IMG/VR virus record: IMGVR_UViG_3300025128_004916
Location: 1-38,137 of that record
Source of the DNA: a virus
Length of the DNA: 38,137 nt
Direction: 5' to 3' (one strand)
Positions 21,539 to 30,143 of this stretch are shown here, piece by piece. Position 1 is the first letter of the stretch. Each line of letters starts with the position of its first letter. The notes beneath the pieces were generated by a model. It did no database searches and had not been told where the DNA came from. It worked only from the letters and a program-made list of their open reading frames with translations. The position numbers were made by a program, and so were the translations under genes.

Positions 21539-23008
21539 ATGGCAAAAGCAAATCTAAATAATTCATTAGATGATTTATATGACTTTTTGTTTCCAAAAGG
21601 CGCACAGGCTGGTGCGGATAATTTATTACGGAAAGAGTTAGATAAAGAAGTTCATATTTTTTCCGTTCATAGAGATACTGTAAAAAATCAACTTCTACAG
21701 CATCAAGAAGCTTTGGGAGGCGAAGGAAAGACTAAAGGTGAAAGGAAAAAATTGCCTAAGCATAGCCCTTTTGGTTCTAATGACGCGGGCATTTTAGAAG
21801 AATTTGCAGGAGATTTAATACTAGCTTTAGCAGATAGAGTTAAAAGCGGAAGCTTCGCAAAAGCGGAAGTAGAAACTATTATTCATCCCAGTACAAATAG
21901 TGGAAAACTATTAAAGATTAAAGTTTCCGGTTCTGCAAAACCGTATAATACTTTAAGTACTCTTAGGTCTGAGGTAGGGGGTAAGCTAATGAAGGCTCCC
22001 AAGTATAAAAAACTTTTTGAAAAAAGCTATCAAAGTGCTGGGTATTTAATGGCTATAGGACACGATGTTGGAGTTGTAAGTGCCAAGGGTTCTGCTATTG
22101 TAAACGAATTAGAAGACCATCAAGGAATAATAGTTGGTGAGATAGATGTCGCAAAAGATGCTATAGACTTAATTAAAAAGTTCGATTTGAAGTATAACTT
22201 ACAGTTAGCGCATTATCGTGACGTAAAAGTTAAAGCGGGGAAGTTAACCAAGGAAGTGGAAGTTCATTCTAACCTTGAAGGGCACTTCTATAATTCTGTA
22301 GTTAAAGCAAATCGAGAGGGGGATTTAGGATTTTCCGAAAAAGAAATATCCAAAAAAATACAAACAGTTTTAAAAGGTATTCGTAGAAGAGTAAATAAAC
22401 ATTTTGCTAGTTTAGGAGCAGACGAATTCGCAAAAGTAGAAACTTCTCAGTCGATGCTGGATGACATGAAAGCCATGATTCTTTTTAGCCCAAAAATTAA
22501 AAAAGTTACCAAGAATAAAAAGATAGTAAAAAAACTCCCTACTAAAGTAAAAGAGCCTAGAAATTTTTCAGATAAATCCAAGCCTAGAGAAAGAAAAATG
22601 ACTACAGTCTCTAAGCAGGATAAAAATTATTCTGCTATGCCGGCAAGAAAATCTCCGGCAAAAGAGAGAGCCACAACGGAGTCAGGAGACAGTCTTGCTC
22701 CTTTAATAGCAATTTTAAACTCAAAGCTACCTCAAACAGTAGCAAGAAACATGGGACCGCCAGGTCTAGAAAACCAAACAGGAAGATTCGCGAGCAGTGT
22801 TCGAGTAACAGATGTTAGTAGAACTGCAAAGGGATTCCCTAGTGTTGGTTATGATTATAGAAGAAACCCGTATCAAGTATTTGAAATGGGGTCAGGACAA
22901 GCTCCTTGGGCTAGTCCTGATAGAGATCCGCGAAAGCTGATTGATGCTTCTATACGAGAAATCGCAGCCCAGTTTGCAATAGGAAGGTTTTATACACGGA
23001 GAATATAG
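21539..23008 (+). CDS. Large virion-associated protein between the tail tube genes
   Basis: Protein of 489 residues that I do not recognise as a whole. The last 110 residues (LAPLIAILNSKLPQTVARNM to AIGRFYTRRI) contain a compact segment with GPPGLENQTGRFASSV, FPSVGYDYRRNPYQVFE and DPRKLIDASIREIA, which I have seen in neck or tail proteins of marine phages. The N terminus is helical and charged, and a Lys-rich linker lies at about 320-380. GGGGAT precedes the ATG. The stop overlaps the next gene's GTG start. Structural role inferred from position. Confidence 0.5.
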   Translation: MAKANLNNSLDDLYDFLFPKGAQAGADNLLRKELDKEVHIFSVHRDTVKNQLLQHQEALGGEGKTKGERKKLPKHSPFGSNDAGILEEFAGDLILALADRVKSGSFAKAEVETIIHPSTNSGKLLKIKVSGSAKPYNTLSTLRSEVGGKLMKAPKYKKLFEKSYQSAGYLMAIGHDVGVVSAKGSAIVNELEDHQGIIVGEIDVAKDAIDLIKKFDLKYNLQLAHYRDVKVKAGKLTKEVEVHSNLEGHFYNSVVKANREGDLGFSEKEISKKIQTVLKGIRRRVNKHFASLGADEFAKVETSQSMLDDMKAMILFSPKIKKVTKNKKIVKKLPTKVKEPRNFSDKSKPRERKMTTVSKQDKNYSAMPARKSPAKERATTESGDSLAPLIAILNSKLPQTVARNMGPPGLENQTGRFASSVRVTDVSRTAKGFPSVGYDYRRNPYQVFEMGSGQAPWASPDRDPRKLIDASIREIAAQFAIGRFYTRRI

Positions 23009-23916
23009 TGGAACTGTTACGAGAAAGTAAAGTATATATTGTTGAAGGTGGGACAACTTATCGTCTTCACGTTCAGAATATTGAGTTTAATCAAGCTTTT
23101 AAACAAGAAAGTTATAAGACAAAAACTTTACATGATCAAACTAGTTGGTACGAAGGCTCCAGTATTACTACTGCAAACAATGCGAATTTTTCGATCTCCC
23201 TCCACATGGTAGACGAAGGTTCTACTCATCAACATAAGTTAATTGATTTATTACTTAATACGAGTACAAATAACACTCTCAAGACTTTTACTTTATACAT
23301 TGACCCTGAAAAAGAGAATAAAATGTATAAACTAGATTCTTGTGTAATTACTTCTGGTGCGTTTAATTTGCCTCGTGGAGGTATAATGACTGCGGACTTT
23401 GAAGGACAGGGTACTAAATTATCTCGAATAAATGCAAATTCAGTTACTTTAACAGATGGCAGTTATGATACTACTCCCGATTTTGCGGTAGCAAAGAAAG
23501 TAGACGTAACTGTTAACTCACAAGCACTAGAAAATGTTTTAGGGGTTACTTTGGAAGTACAAAACGATATACAATGGATTAGGTCTAAAACTTTACAAAC
23601 TAGTTTATCTGTTACAGATGAGACTAATAGTATTTTTCCAGCTAATTTTATACTAACAAAGAGAGTAGTTGCGGGAAATATTAATCAGTATATAAACCAA
23701 AACATATCCCAGTCAAATACTAATGTACAGACTTGGAAAGAAAGTGTTCCAATACATATAAAAGCAGGATTAGCAAGCAATAATTATCAATTAAAGGCTC
23801 AATTAACTCCTTGCTCTTATACGAATAGAGTAAATCCTTCTGAAGCGTTTACTCAAGCATATGATTTTAGGTTGTTGCCAACAACAACCGCTTTAACAAC
23901 TTTAATAACTACGTAG
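23008..23916 (+). CDS. Second tail-tube-like protein
   Basis: Protein of 302 residues with a GTG start overlapping the previous stop (TAGTG). It is rich in beta strands: LHVQNIEFNQAFKQESYKTK, TTANNANFSISLHMVDEGS, KLDSCVITSGAFNLPRGGI, MTADFEGQGTKLSRI, as in tail tube folds. A second half repeats the pattern (LENVLGVTLEVQNDIQWIRS, IPIHIKAGLAS-like VPIHIKAGLAS). It might cap the tube or form a specialised tube ring near the tail tip. Firm identification needs a structure search. Confidence 0.5.
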   Translation: MELLRESKVYIVEGGTTYRLHVQNIEFNQAFKQESYKTKTLHDQTSWYEGSSITTANNANFSISLHMVDEGSTHQHKLIDLLLNTSTNNTLKTFTLYIDPEKENKMYKLDSCVITSGAFNLPRGGIMTADFEGQGTKLSRINANSVTLTDGSYDTTPDFAVAKKVDVTVNSQALENVLGVTLEVQNDIQWIRSKTLQTSLSVTDETNSIFPANFILTKRVVAGNINQYINQNISQSNTNVQTWKESVPIHIKAGLASNNYQLKAQLTPCSYTNRVNPSEAFTQAYDFRLLPTTTALTTLITT

Positions 23917-23926
23917 GAGAAATACG

Positions 23927-24376
23927 ATGAAACTAGAATCCTTGATGGTCGATACAAAAACAGCTTGGGTAGAGTTCCCTGGTTGTGATGGATTCGAAGT
24001 AGAGATAGCAAATCTAGCTCGAAAAGAACTAGTAAATTTAAGAAAAAAATGTGTAAAAACAAAATTCGATAGAAAAACTCATCAAGCGGTAGAGGATTTA
24101 GACGAAGAAAAATTTGTAGCAGAATTTACACGAGCTACAGTAAAAAATTGGAAAGGATTGAAACTAAAGTACTTAGAGGATCTAATTCTAGTAGACTTGG
24201 GAAGTAATGATCCGAACTCAGAGTTAGAATATACAGATGATAACTCTCAGTCTTTGGTTGCCAATTCTAGTGATTTTGATAATTGGTTGAACGAGGTAGT
24301 CTTTGACTTGGCCAATTTTCGTGGAAAATCAAAGAGAGACCCTGTGGAAAAGGTTAGAAACGTGGCAGCACAATAG
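23927..24376 (+). CDS. Tail assembly chaperone, upstream frame (gpG-like)
   Basis: Protein of 149 residues. A short beta start (AWVEFPGCDGFEVEIANLAR) leads into helices (KELVNLRKKCVKTKFDRK, FVAEFTRATVKNWKGLKL). This is the common pattern of the first of two tail chaperones that coat the tape measure before the tube assembles. AGGAG precedes the ATG. The end of this frame overlaps the next by 74 bases, the arrangement of frameshift-fused chaperones in lambda-like phages. Confidence 0.75.
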   Translation: MKLESLMVDTKTAWVEFPGCDGFEVEIANLARKELVNLRKKCVKTKFDRKTHQAVEDLDEEKFVAEFTRATVKNWKGLKLKYLEDLILVDLGSNDPNSELEYTDDNSQSLVANSSDFDNWLNEVVFDLANFRGKSKRDPVEKVRNVAAQ

Positions 24377-24716
24377 TGCGGCCAAAATGACCAAAGAACG
24401 TTATCTTGAGATGATGGATCAATTAGGCCAAGAGCCTAAGCCGGGGGAGATACCTCCTGATGCCGAAGATTTTCCAGATATAGTTTTAGATGCAATAAAT
24501 ACGTTTAATTCTTTAGGGGATAGAATTTTTCCCGATGTAGGGTACACCGGAAAAGACTACACTAATCTTTCGTATTATATAAAGATCTATAAAGTTCCAG
24601 AAGAAAACGAAGACTTATTTTTAGATATTTTATTGAGGCTAGATGCCGAAGCCATTAACACTTCTCAAAAACGATTGAAAAGTGAAATGGATAAGTTGAG
24701 ACGAAAAAATGGCTAA
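24303..24716 (+). CDS. Tail assembly chaperone, downstream frame (gpT-like)
   Basis: Open frame of 137 codons in +1 register (equivalently -2) relative to the upstream chaperone, overlapping it by 74 bases. No good ribosome-binding site precedes the TTG at 24303 or the internal ATG 24387, so it is probably made by programmed frameshifting from the upstream gene. Content: a helix, SAAKMTKERYLEMMDQLG, PDAEDFPDIVLDAINTFNSL, DRIFPDVGYTGKDYTNLSYY, then a charged helical end. No canonical slippery heptamer was found in the overlap. The tape measure gene starts before its stop (ATG 24709). Confidence 0.65.
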   Translation: MTWPIFVENQRETLWKRLETWQHNSAAKMTKERYLEMMDQLGQEPKPGEIPPDAEDFPDIVLDAINTFNSLGDRIFPDVGYTGKDYTNLSYYIKIYKVPEENEDLFLDILLRLDAEAINTSQKRLKSEMDKLRRKNG

Positions 24717-27700
24717 TGATCGCTTAATATTTGAAGTAGTAGCGCAAGGGAAAAACCTGAAGGTTGTTCAAAAACAAGCAGGGGATCTCGCTGACTCTAC
24801 GGAAAGAGCCAATAAAGCAAGGGAAAGAGGCACAAAAGTAGGCGGCGCTTACCATAAACAAGAGAAAGGTATTGCGCAGACAGGACTTTCCTCTGCTAAA
24901 GGTTTTTCAAAAATGGCACAAAGTATTGGGTCGGGATCGTCCGGTTTAGTAGGTGCCTACGCCACGTTGGCGGCAAATGTCTTTGCGGCAACAGCAGCTT
25001 TTGGAGCTTTACGTTCCGCTGCCCAAGTAGAGCAGTTAGCACAAGGATTAGAGTATGTAGGTCTTGAAGGAGGAAGAAATCTTCAAGCTATAGCAGCCAA
25101 TTTAAGAGAGATCACAGGATTAGCAATTTCATCAGAAGAAGCCATGAGAGGAGTAGCTCTCGGAGCCAGTGCCGGGTTTAGTAATGCTCAGTTAGAAGAT
25201 TTAACTAAAGTAGCCCGAGGAGCTTCCTTAGCTCTAGGTAGAGATATGGGCGATGCAATGAGTCGTCTTGTTCGAGGTGCCGCAAAACTAGAGCCAGAAA
25301 TTTTAGATGAATTAGGTATTATGGTTCGATTAGACGATGCTACCAGAGACTATGCCGACGCTATTGGCGTGAATGTAGCTTCTTTAAGTCAATATGAAAG
25401 ACGAATGGCTTTTGTTAACGCAATTAACGAACAAGGTTTAAGGAACTTTGGAAGTCTTTCAAATGCAGTAGATCCAAATGCTTACGATATGCTTTCTGCC
25501 TCTCTGCAGGACTTATATAAAGATTTTACGAATCTTTTAAATGTGGGCTTGGCTCCAATTGCTAAGTTCATTGCTGGATCTCTTCCTGCAATGATTGGTG
25601 TAGTAGTACTGTTCGCCAGTTCTATTAGTAAAATGATGGCTCCTGCTTTATTTAGTGCTGCGAAAGGCGCAGCAGATGCAGCAACAAACGTTAAAACAAT
25701 GGCTGCTTCAAAATTAGCGGATCTTAAAGTAACTAAAGAGTTTCCCAAAGGTTACAATAAGTTTAGAGACTCTGTTGTAGCAGGTACTGCTTCTATGGAA
25801 GAAATGGATGAGAAGCAAAAGAAGCTTACTAATTCTTTAAGAACTCATCAACGTCATGTAGACTTGTATGAAGAAGCTCAGAGAAAAGGGGTGAAGTATG
25901 AGGGGTCAGAAAGAATAGGAATTAAAGACGAAGCAACCCTTAAAAGAAAGAAAGCTATTGTTGAGGATTTAAAGAAACACCAAGAAGCTCTTAACGAAAC
26001 TGTAGATGGAGGAACCAGAGCCCAGATAAAGAATACGGAAGCTATGGCGTATTCAAATGCGAGACTGGGAAGCTTAAGAGAGGGCTGGGGACAAGTGACC
26101 GAGGCTCAAAAATTACAAACAGCGCAAACTCTTAAAGGTATAGAAGGACAAGGAAAAGTTCGATCAACATTAAAGAAAACAGGTGCCGCAGTAGGTAGGC
26201 TTAGCATGCGCTTAAAGTTTTTAGGCACAGCTTTTTTGAATTTAATTCCTTTTATTGGAATTGCAGTTACGGCTATAGGCTTACTTATAGCTGCCTGGGA
26301 AAAATTTGGTCCTAAACCTTCCGCTTTAGAAAAAGCTATGGATAAGACCTCGGAGTCTATAAAACATATAAATAAAACTTTTATTCAACTTGAAACAACT
26401 CTAATGTTAATAGAGGAGCAAGTTGATCGTACTATTGCTAAATGGAAAGCATACTCAGGAGCCGTTAAGACGGCCACCGATGCTATTATAGCTATGGCAA
26501 AAGCACAATTAGATGAAGCTCAAGCAGGTAAACAAGAAGAGGCCGCTGAAATTTCTAGATTGAGGGCTCTTAAAAAGAGACTGGAAGCCGCAAGAGCTGC
26601 GGGAGAAACTTTTAATCTTAAAGGGTTCGAAGGTTTTGGGTGGTTCGAGAGCGCTTATGGAAGCCTGGATGAACTCCAAATGCAACTAGATAAAGTAAAT
26701 AGAAAAATAGGGGAGTCTGAGACTGCTTTTGAAAAATTTAAAAAAGCGGGGGACATTATAGACGAGAAAAGTAGAGAGCTAATCGCTATGAAGATCGAGG
26801 AGCAGGCTCAAGCCCTATCTCAGGCCGGCGCTTCGTCTGTCGTTGAAGTGAAGAAGATGGGAGAGGTAGCCCAAAGAGTACGCGACGGCACGCTTTATTC
26901 TATGAAAGCTCTTACTCAAGAAATGGTTGGAGTAGCTGCTTCCTCTCAAGCGGTACAAGAAGGTTTTACAGGTATTTCTGATAAAGTGAAGAAATTCACG
27001 TCCGAAGTAAATAAATTAGGACAAAAACAAGTTACTCCTTTCGATAATGTACTAATAGGTCTTGAAGCCATTGTAGATCAATTTGACTTAATAGAGAAAA
27101 GGGGTCAAGAAGTATTCGAGGCAATGGGAGGGACAGCCACCACGCTACCGGGGCAGGCTGCATCTGTGGCACGATGGCGGGCAGAAAAAGAATTAAGGGA
27201 GGCGATTCTCTCTAGATTTAAGTTTGAAGCAGGAGCATACAAGAGAACAGAGGCTGATATTAAACGCTATCACAGAAACGTGAAAGACGCTGTTGATGTA
27301 GTTAAAATAAATAAAGAAGAAGTCAAACAGCTCTCTGATATACATAAGAAAGTTTCTGAGGTTGTTAAGAGCATGCCAGGCTTCTTAGAAGAGCAATTAG
27401 ATTTAGAAGAAGCGATACGTTTAAAGAAACTCGACGGCTTAGAAGCGCAAAAGACTGCGCAGGCGTTAATTCTTTCCGCAACTATGTCAGAGACAGAGAT
27501 ATATGAAAGACTTGCCCCGCTCAGAGAACAAATAACCACTTTACAAGCACAAGAGTTAGATGGAGAAGTAAGGCGGGTAAAGATATTAGTATCGCAAGAA
27601 CAGCAAGAAAAGAAGATATTTGAGATTGCAAAAGCTGTTTCTGAACAAAGGTCAAGAGGGTTACAAGTAGAGCATGATATACTCTCAACAAGAATGAAGA

Positions 27701-29433
27701 TAGCAGCATTAGATAGACCTTCTGGACAGAGGGAGCTTTCTGCGGGTGAAAATTATGCTCTAGCGGTCAGTGCAGCAAATGCAGAGCATGAACAAAAACT
27801 TATTCAGCATGCATTAAAGATGACTACTCTTCAATTAGATATGGAAATTCTTAAATTGCAGAATGACCTGTTACACGCACAAATTAATGAGAGGATTGAA
27901 CAAAAAAGAGCAGCCGAGAATAATAGAAAGGGTGGGGCTAGGAAGTCTGTGCTTGAAGAAATTGAGGCTGAACAGACAAGAGTTAATAGTCTTTTTGAGA
28001 CGTTAGGAACCCATATAGAGAATAAGAAAACAGCTATAGAAAAAATTATGGGGCAGGAACTCATACTTTCTGGAGAGATTAAACAGCTTAATGTTAAACA
28101 AGCTAAAAATGACTTTAAACAGTCCCTAATCGACTCCGTTAATGATGCTGCAAACGCAACAGAAGCTGCTGAGTTTTTAAGAAGAGCTGTAAGACCGGCC
28201 TCTAAAGAAACCATTGCTAAGATGGAACAGCATTCAGCACGTGTAGCTACTTTAGTAACAGATATCCTTGCCGCTGGCACTGATCCGGAGAAATTAAATG
28301 AAGCCTTAGAAAAAGCTAGAGAGGCTGCCGCCAATCCTCCAGAGGGTTCTACCGCCCCAATCGACATAGACCTCTCGAAGATGGAAAAGTTTAAGCTATT
28401 ATCAGGGTTCTTAGATCCTATGATAGAAAATCTAAAGTCAATCGGTCCAGACGGTCCACTAATGGGGGCTGCAATGCAAGGAATGATGAATATTACGGAC
28501 GCAGGTATTCAGACTGCGGAAGTTTTTGCGCGAACTGGGGACGATGTTGCGAAAGGTTACGAGAAAGTAGCAGCAGTAGCTCAAGTTGTTGGATCAGTAG
28601 TTGCAGCTGCTGCAAATATAATGGCAGAAGCTTCCAAACGTAGAGTAGCCTCTATAGACAAAGAAATAGAAGCAGAAAAGAAACGAGACGGAAAGTCAAA
28701 ACAAAGTCTCGCAAAGATAAAAGCTATGGAAGCTAAAAAAGAATCTATTAAGAAAAAAGCATTTGAACAAAATAAGAAAATGCAAATAGCTCAAGCAATT
28801 ATAAGTACTCTTACAGGTGCTATAGGTGCTTACGCTTCTTTAAGTGCTATACCTGGAATAGGTCCTTTTATCGCGCCTGCTGCTGCTGCTGCAATTACTG
28901 CTGTTGGTCTAGCTACTGTTGCAATGATTGCTGCTACTAAATATGAAGGAGGAGCAGCTTCCGGGGCTTCTGCTCCCCCTATGAGTTCCATAAGTATGGG
29001 CTCAAGAAACAATAAAGTAGATATTGCCGGCGGAAGAGGAAATGCAGCAGGAGAACTCGCATACTTAAGAGGAGCTAGAGGCTCTGGTTCGGGTGCACAT
29101 GATTTCCGTCCTGCTTTTACTGGTCGTAAATATAGAGCAGCAGGTGGAGCAGCCTATGTAGTTGGAGAGCAAGGGCCAGAATTGTTCGTGCCTTCGGTTC
29201 CGGGTCAAGTAGTAGCGAATGACGATATGGCAGCAGGTACAGCAGGAACTGTAAACTTTACAATCAACGCAATTGATGCAACGGGCGTGGAAGAGGTACT
29301 TGTAGGCCAGCGAGGAAATATTATTGGAATGATTCGAGAATCCGCAAACGAATATGGAACAAACTTTCTGGAAGAAGTAGATACCGAAGCATATACAGAT
29401 ACTACAGAAGGCACAGTTTACGGGAGAGCATAA
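24709..29433 (+). CDS. Tape measure protein
   Basis: Protein of 1574 residues whose length sets the tail length; at the usual 0.15 nm per residue it predicts a tail of about 235 nm. It has a helical N-terminal part, hydrophobic segments at about 285-305, 504-530 and 1383-1410, and long charged helices, for example around residues 800-1150. The C-terminal region has GGAAYVVGEQGPELFVPSVP, a motif common in tape measure C termini. No peptidase or lytic domain was noticed. The size and chaperone-preceded position make the assignment secure and mark the phage as long-tailed. Confidence 0.95.
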   Translation: MANDRLIFEVVAQGKNLKVVQKQAGDLADSTERANKARERGTKVGGAYHKQEKGIAQTGLSSAKGFSKMAQSIGSGSSGLVGAYATLAANVFAATAAFGALRSAAQVEQLAQGLEYVGLEGGRNLQAIAANLREITGLAISSEEAMRGVALGASAGFSNAQLEDLTKVARGASLALGRDMGDAMSRLVRGAAKLEPEILDELGIMVRLDDATRDYADAIGVNVASLSQYERRMAFVNAINEQGLRNFGSLSNAVDPNAYDMLSASLQDLYKDFTNLLNVGLAPIAKFIAGSLPAMIGVVVLFASSISKMMAPALFSAAKGAADAATNVKTMAASKLADLKVTKEFPKGYNKFRDSVVAGTASMEEMDEKQKKLTNSLRTHQRHVDLYEEAQRKGVKYEGSERIGIKDEATLKRKKAIVEDLKKHQEALNETVDGGTRAQIKNTEAMAYSNARLGSLREGWGQVTEAQKLQTAQTLKGIEGQGKVRSTLKKTGAAVGRLSMRLKFLGTAFLNLIPFIGIAVTAIGLLIAAWEKFGPKPSALEKAMDKTSESIKHINKTFIQLETTLMLIEEQVDRTIAKWKAYSGAVKTATDAIIAMAKAQLDEAQAGKQEEAAEISRLRALKKRLEAARAAGETFNLKGFEGFGWFESAYGSLDELQMQLDKVNRKIGESETAFEKFKKAGDIIDEKSRELIAMKIEEQAQALSQAGASSVVEVKKMGEVAQRVRDGTLYSMKALTQEMVGVAASSQAVQEGFTGISDKVKKFTSEVNKLGQKQVTPFDNVLIGLEAIVDQFDLIEKRGQEVFEAMGGTATTLPGQAASVARWRAEKELREAILSRFKFEAGAYKRTEADIKRYHRNVKDAVDVVKINKEEVKQLSDIHKKVSEVVKSMPGFLEEQLDLEEAIRLKKLDGLEAQKTAQALILSATMSETEIYERLAPLREQITTLQAQELDGEVRRVKILVSQEQQEKKIFEIAKAVSEQRSRGLQVEHDILSTRMKIAALDRPSGQRELSAGENYALAVSAANAEHEQKLIQHALKMTTLQLDMEILKLQNDLLHAQINERIEQKRAAENNRKGGARKSVLEEIEAEQTRVNSLFETLGTHIENKKTAIEKIMGQELILSGEIKQLNVKQAKNDFKQSLIDSVNDAANATEAAEFLRRAVRPASKETIAKMEQHSARVATLVTDILAAGTDPEKLNEALEKAREAAANPPEGSTAPIDIDLSKMEKFKLLSGFLDPMIENLKSIGPDGPLMGAAMQGMMNITDAGIQTAEVFARTGDDVAKGYEKVAAVAQVVGSVVAAAANIMAEASKRRVASIDKEIEAEKKRDGKSKQSLAKIKAMEAKKESIKKKAFEQNKKMQIAQAIISTLTGAIGAYASLSAIPGIGPFIAPAAAAAITAVGLATVAMIAATKYEGGAASGASAPPMSSISMGSRNNKVDIAGGRGNAAGELAYLRGARGSGSGAHDFRPAFTGRKYRAAGGAAYVVGEQGPELFVPSVPGQVVANDDMAAGTAGTVNFTINAIDATGVEEVLVGQRGNIIGMIRESANEYGTNFLEEVDTEAYTDTTEGTVYGRA

Positions 29434-30143
29434 TGGCGTTTTTAAATATTTTACCTGATCCAGACACTGAAATGACAGAGGCTGGAATAGATCATGCCAG
29501 CGGCAACAAGGGGCCTGGCTTTGCTAGTGTGTCAATCACATCAAATGACAAAGTTATGATGAATAAAACAAATACAGGCAGGATTATAACCCGTAAATTA
29601 GCTACACAGCAATGGAAAGTAAAAATATCTTATAACCCTCTTACTCGGGATGAGTTTGAGCCTGTATATAATTTTTTACTGTACTACGGAAAGTTACGTC
29701 CTTTCTTTGTTAGACTCCCTCAATATGAGTCGTCCAGAAATTCTAGTATTACTACTGGTAATATTACGATACCGTCAGAAGTTTCCGCCGGTGCACAGTA
29801 TATTACTGCTGCAGGTTTCAATTCAACTGCTACGGACGCCCCTAGACCGGGGGATATGTTTACAGTGAATGATAGCAGTGATTCTCTGCATCAAAAGGTA
29901 TATAGAGCAATAAGAGTAGAAACTCCCCAAACAAATCAACACGAGAGCTCCATTAATAGCAACACGGCCAGAATATGGACATACCCTAATGTATTGAGAA
30001 CTATATCAACCAGTGCGACTTTAGAATTTGGACCTAAAAACCCTAAAATGCGCGTAATCATGGATAAAGATGTGGTTTCTTATAGTTTAAATACAGATAA
30101 CCTTTACAAGTTTGATTTGCAACTTACGGAGGCTTTAGCATAA
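29433..30143 (+). CDS. Distal tail / minor tail protein
   Basis: Protein of 236 residues, starting TAATG on the tape measure stop. It opens with MAFLNILPDPDTEMTEAG and continues with IITRKLATQQWKVKISYNPL and EFEPVYNFLLYYGKLRPFFV, a pattern of the tail-tip protein that joins the tube end to the hub. A small inserted beta domain lies at about 100-160 (ITTGNITIPSEVSAGAQYIT). It is followed without a gap by the very large tail-tip protein. Confidence 0.6.
   Translation: MAFLNILPDPDTEMTEAGIDHASGNKGPGFASVSITSNDKVMMNKTNTGRIITRKLATQQWKVKISYNPLTRDEFEPVYNFLLYYGKLRPFFVRLPQYESSRNSSITTGNITIPSEVSAGAQYITAAGFNSTATDAPRPGDMFTVNDSSDSLHQKVYRAIRVETPQTNQHESSINSNTARIWTYPNVLRTISTSATLEFGPKNPKMRVIMDKDVVSYSLNTDNLYKFDLQLTEALA

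Noticed and set aside
27831-28367. 178-codon - strand frame inside the tape measure gene
   Set aside because: Antisense shadow of Ala/Lys/Glu-rich coiled coil; no ribosome-binding site or promoter.
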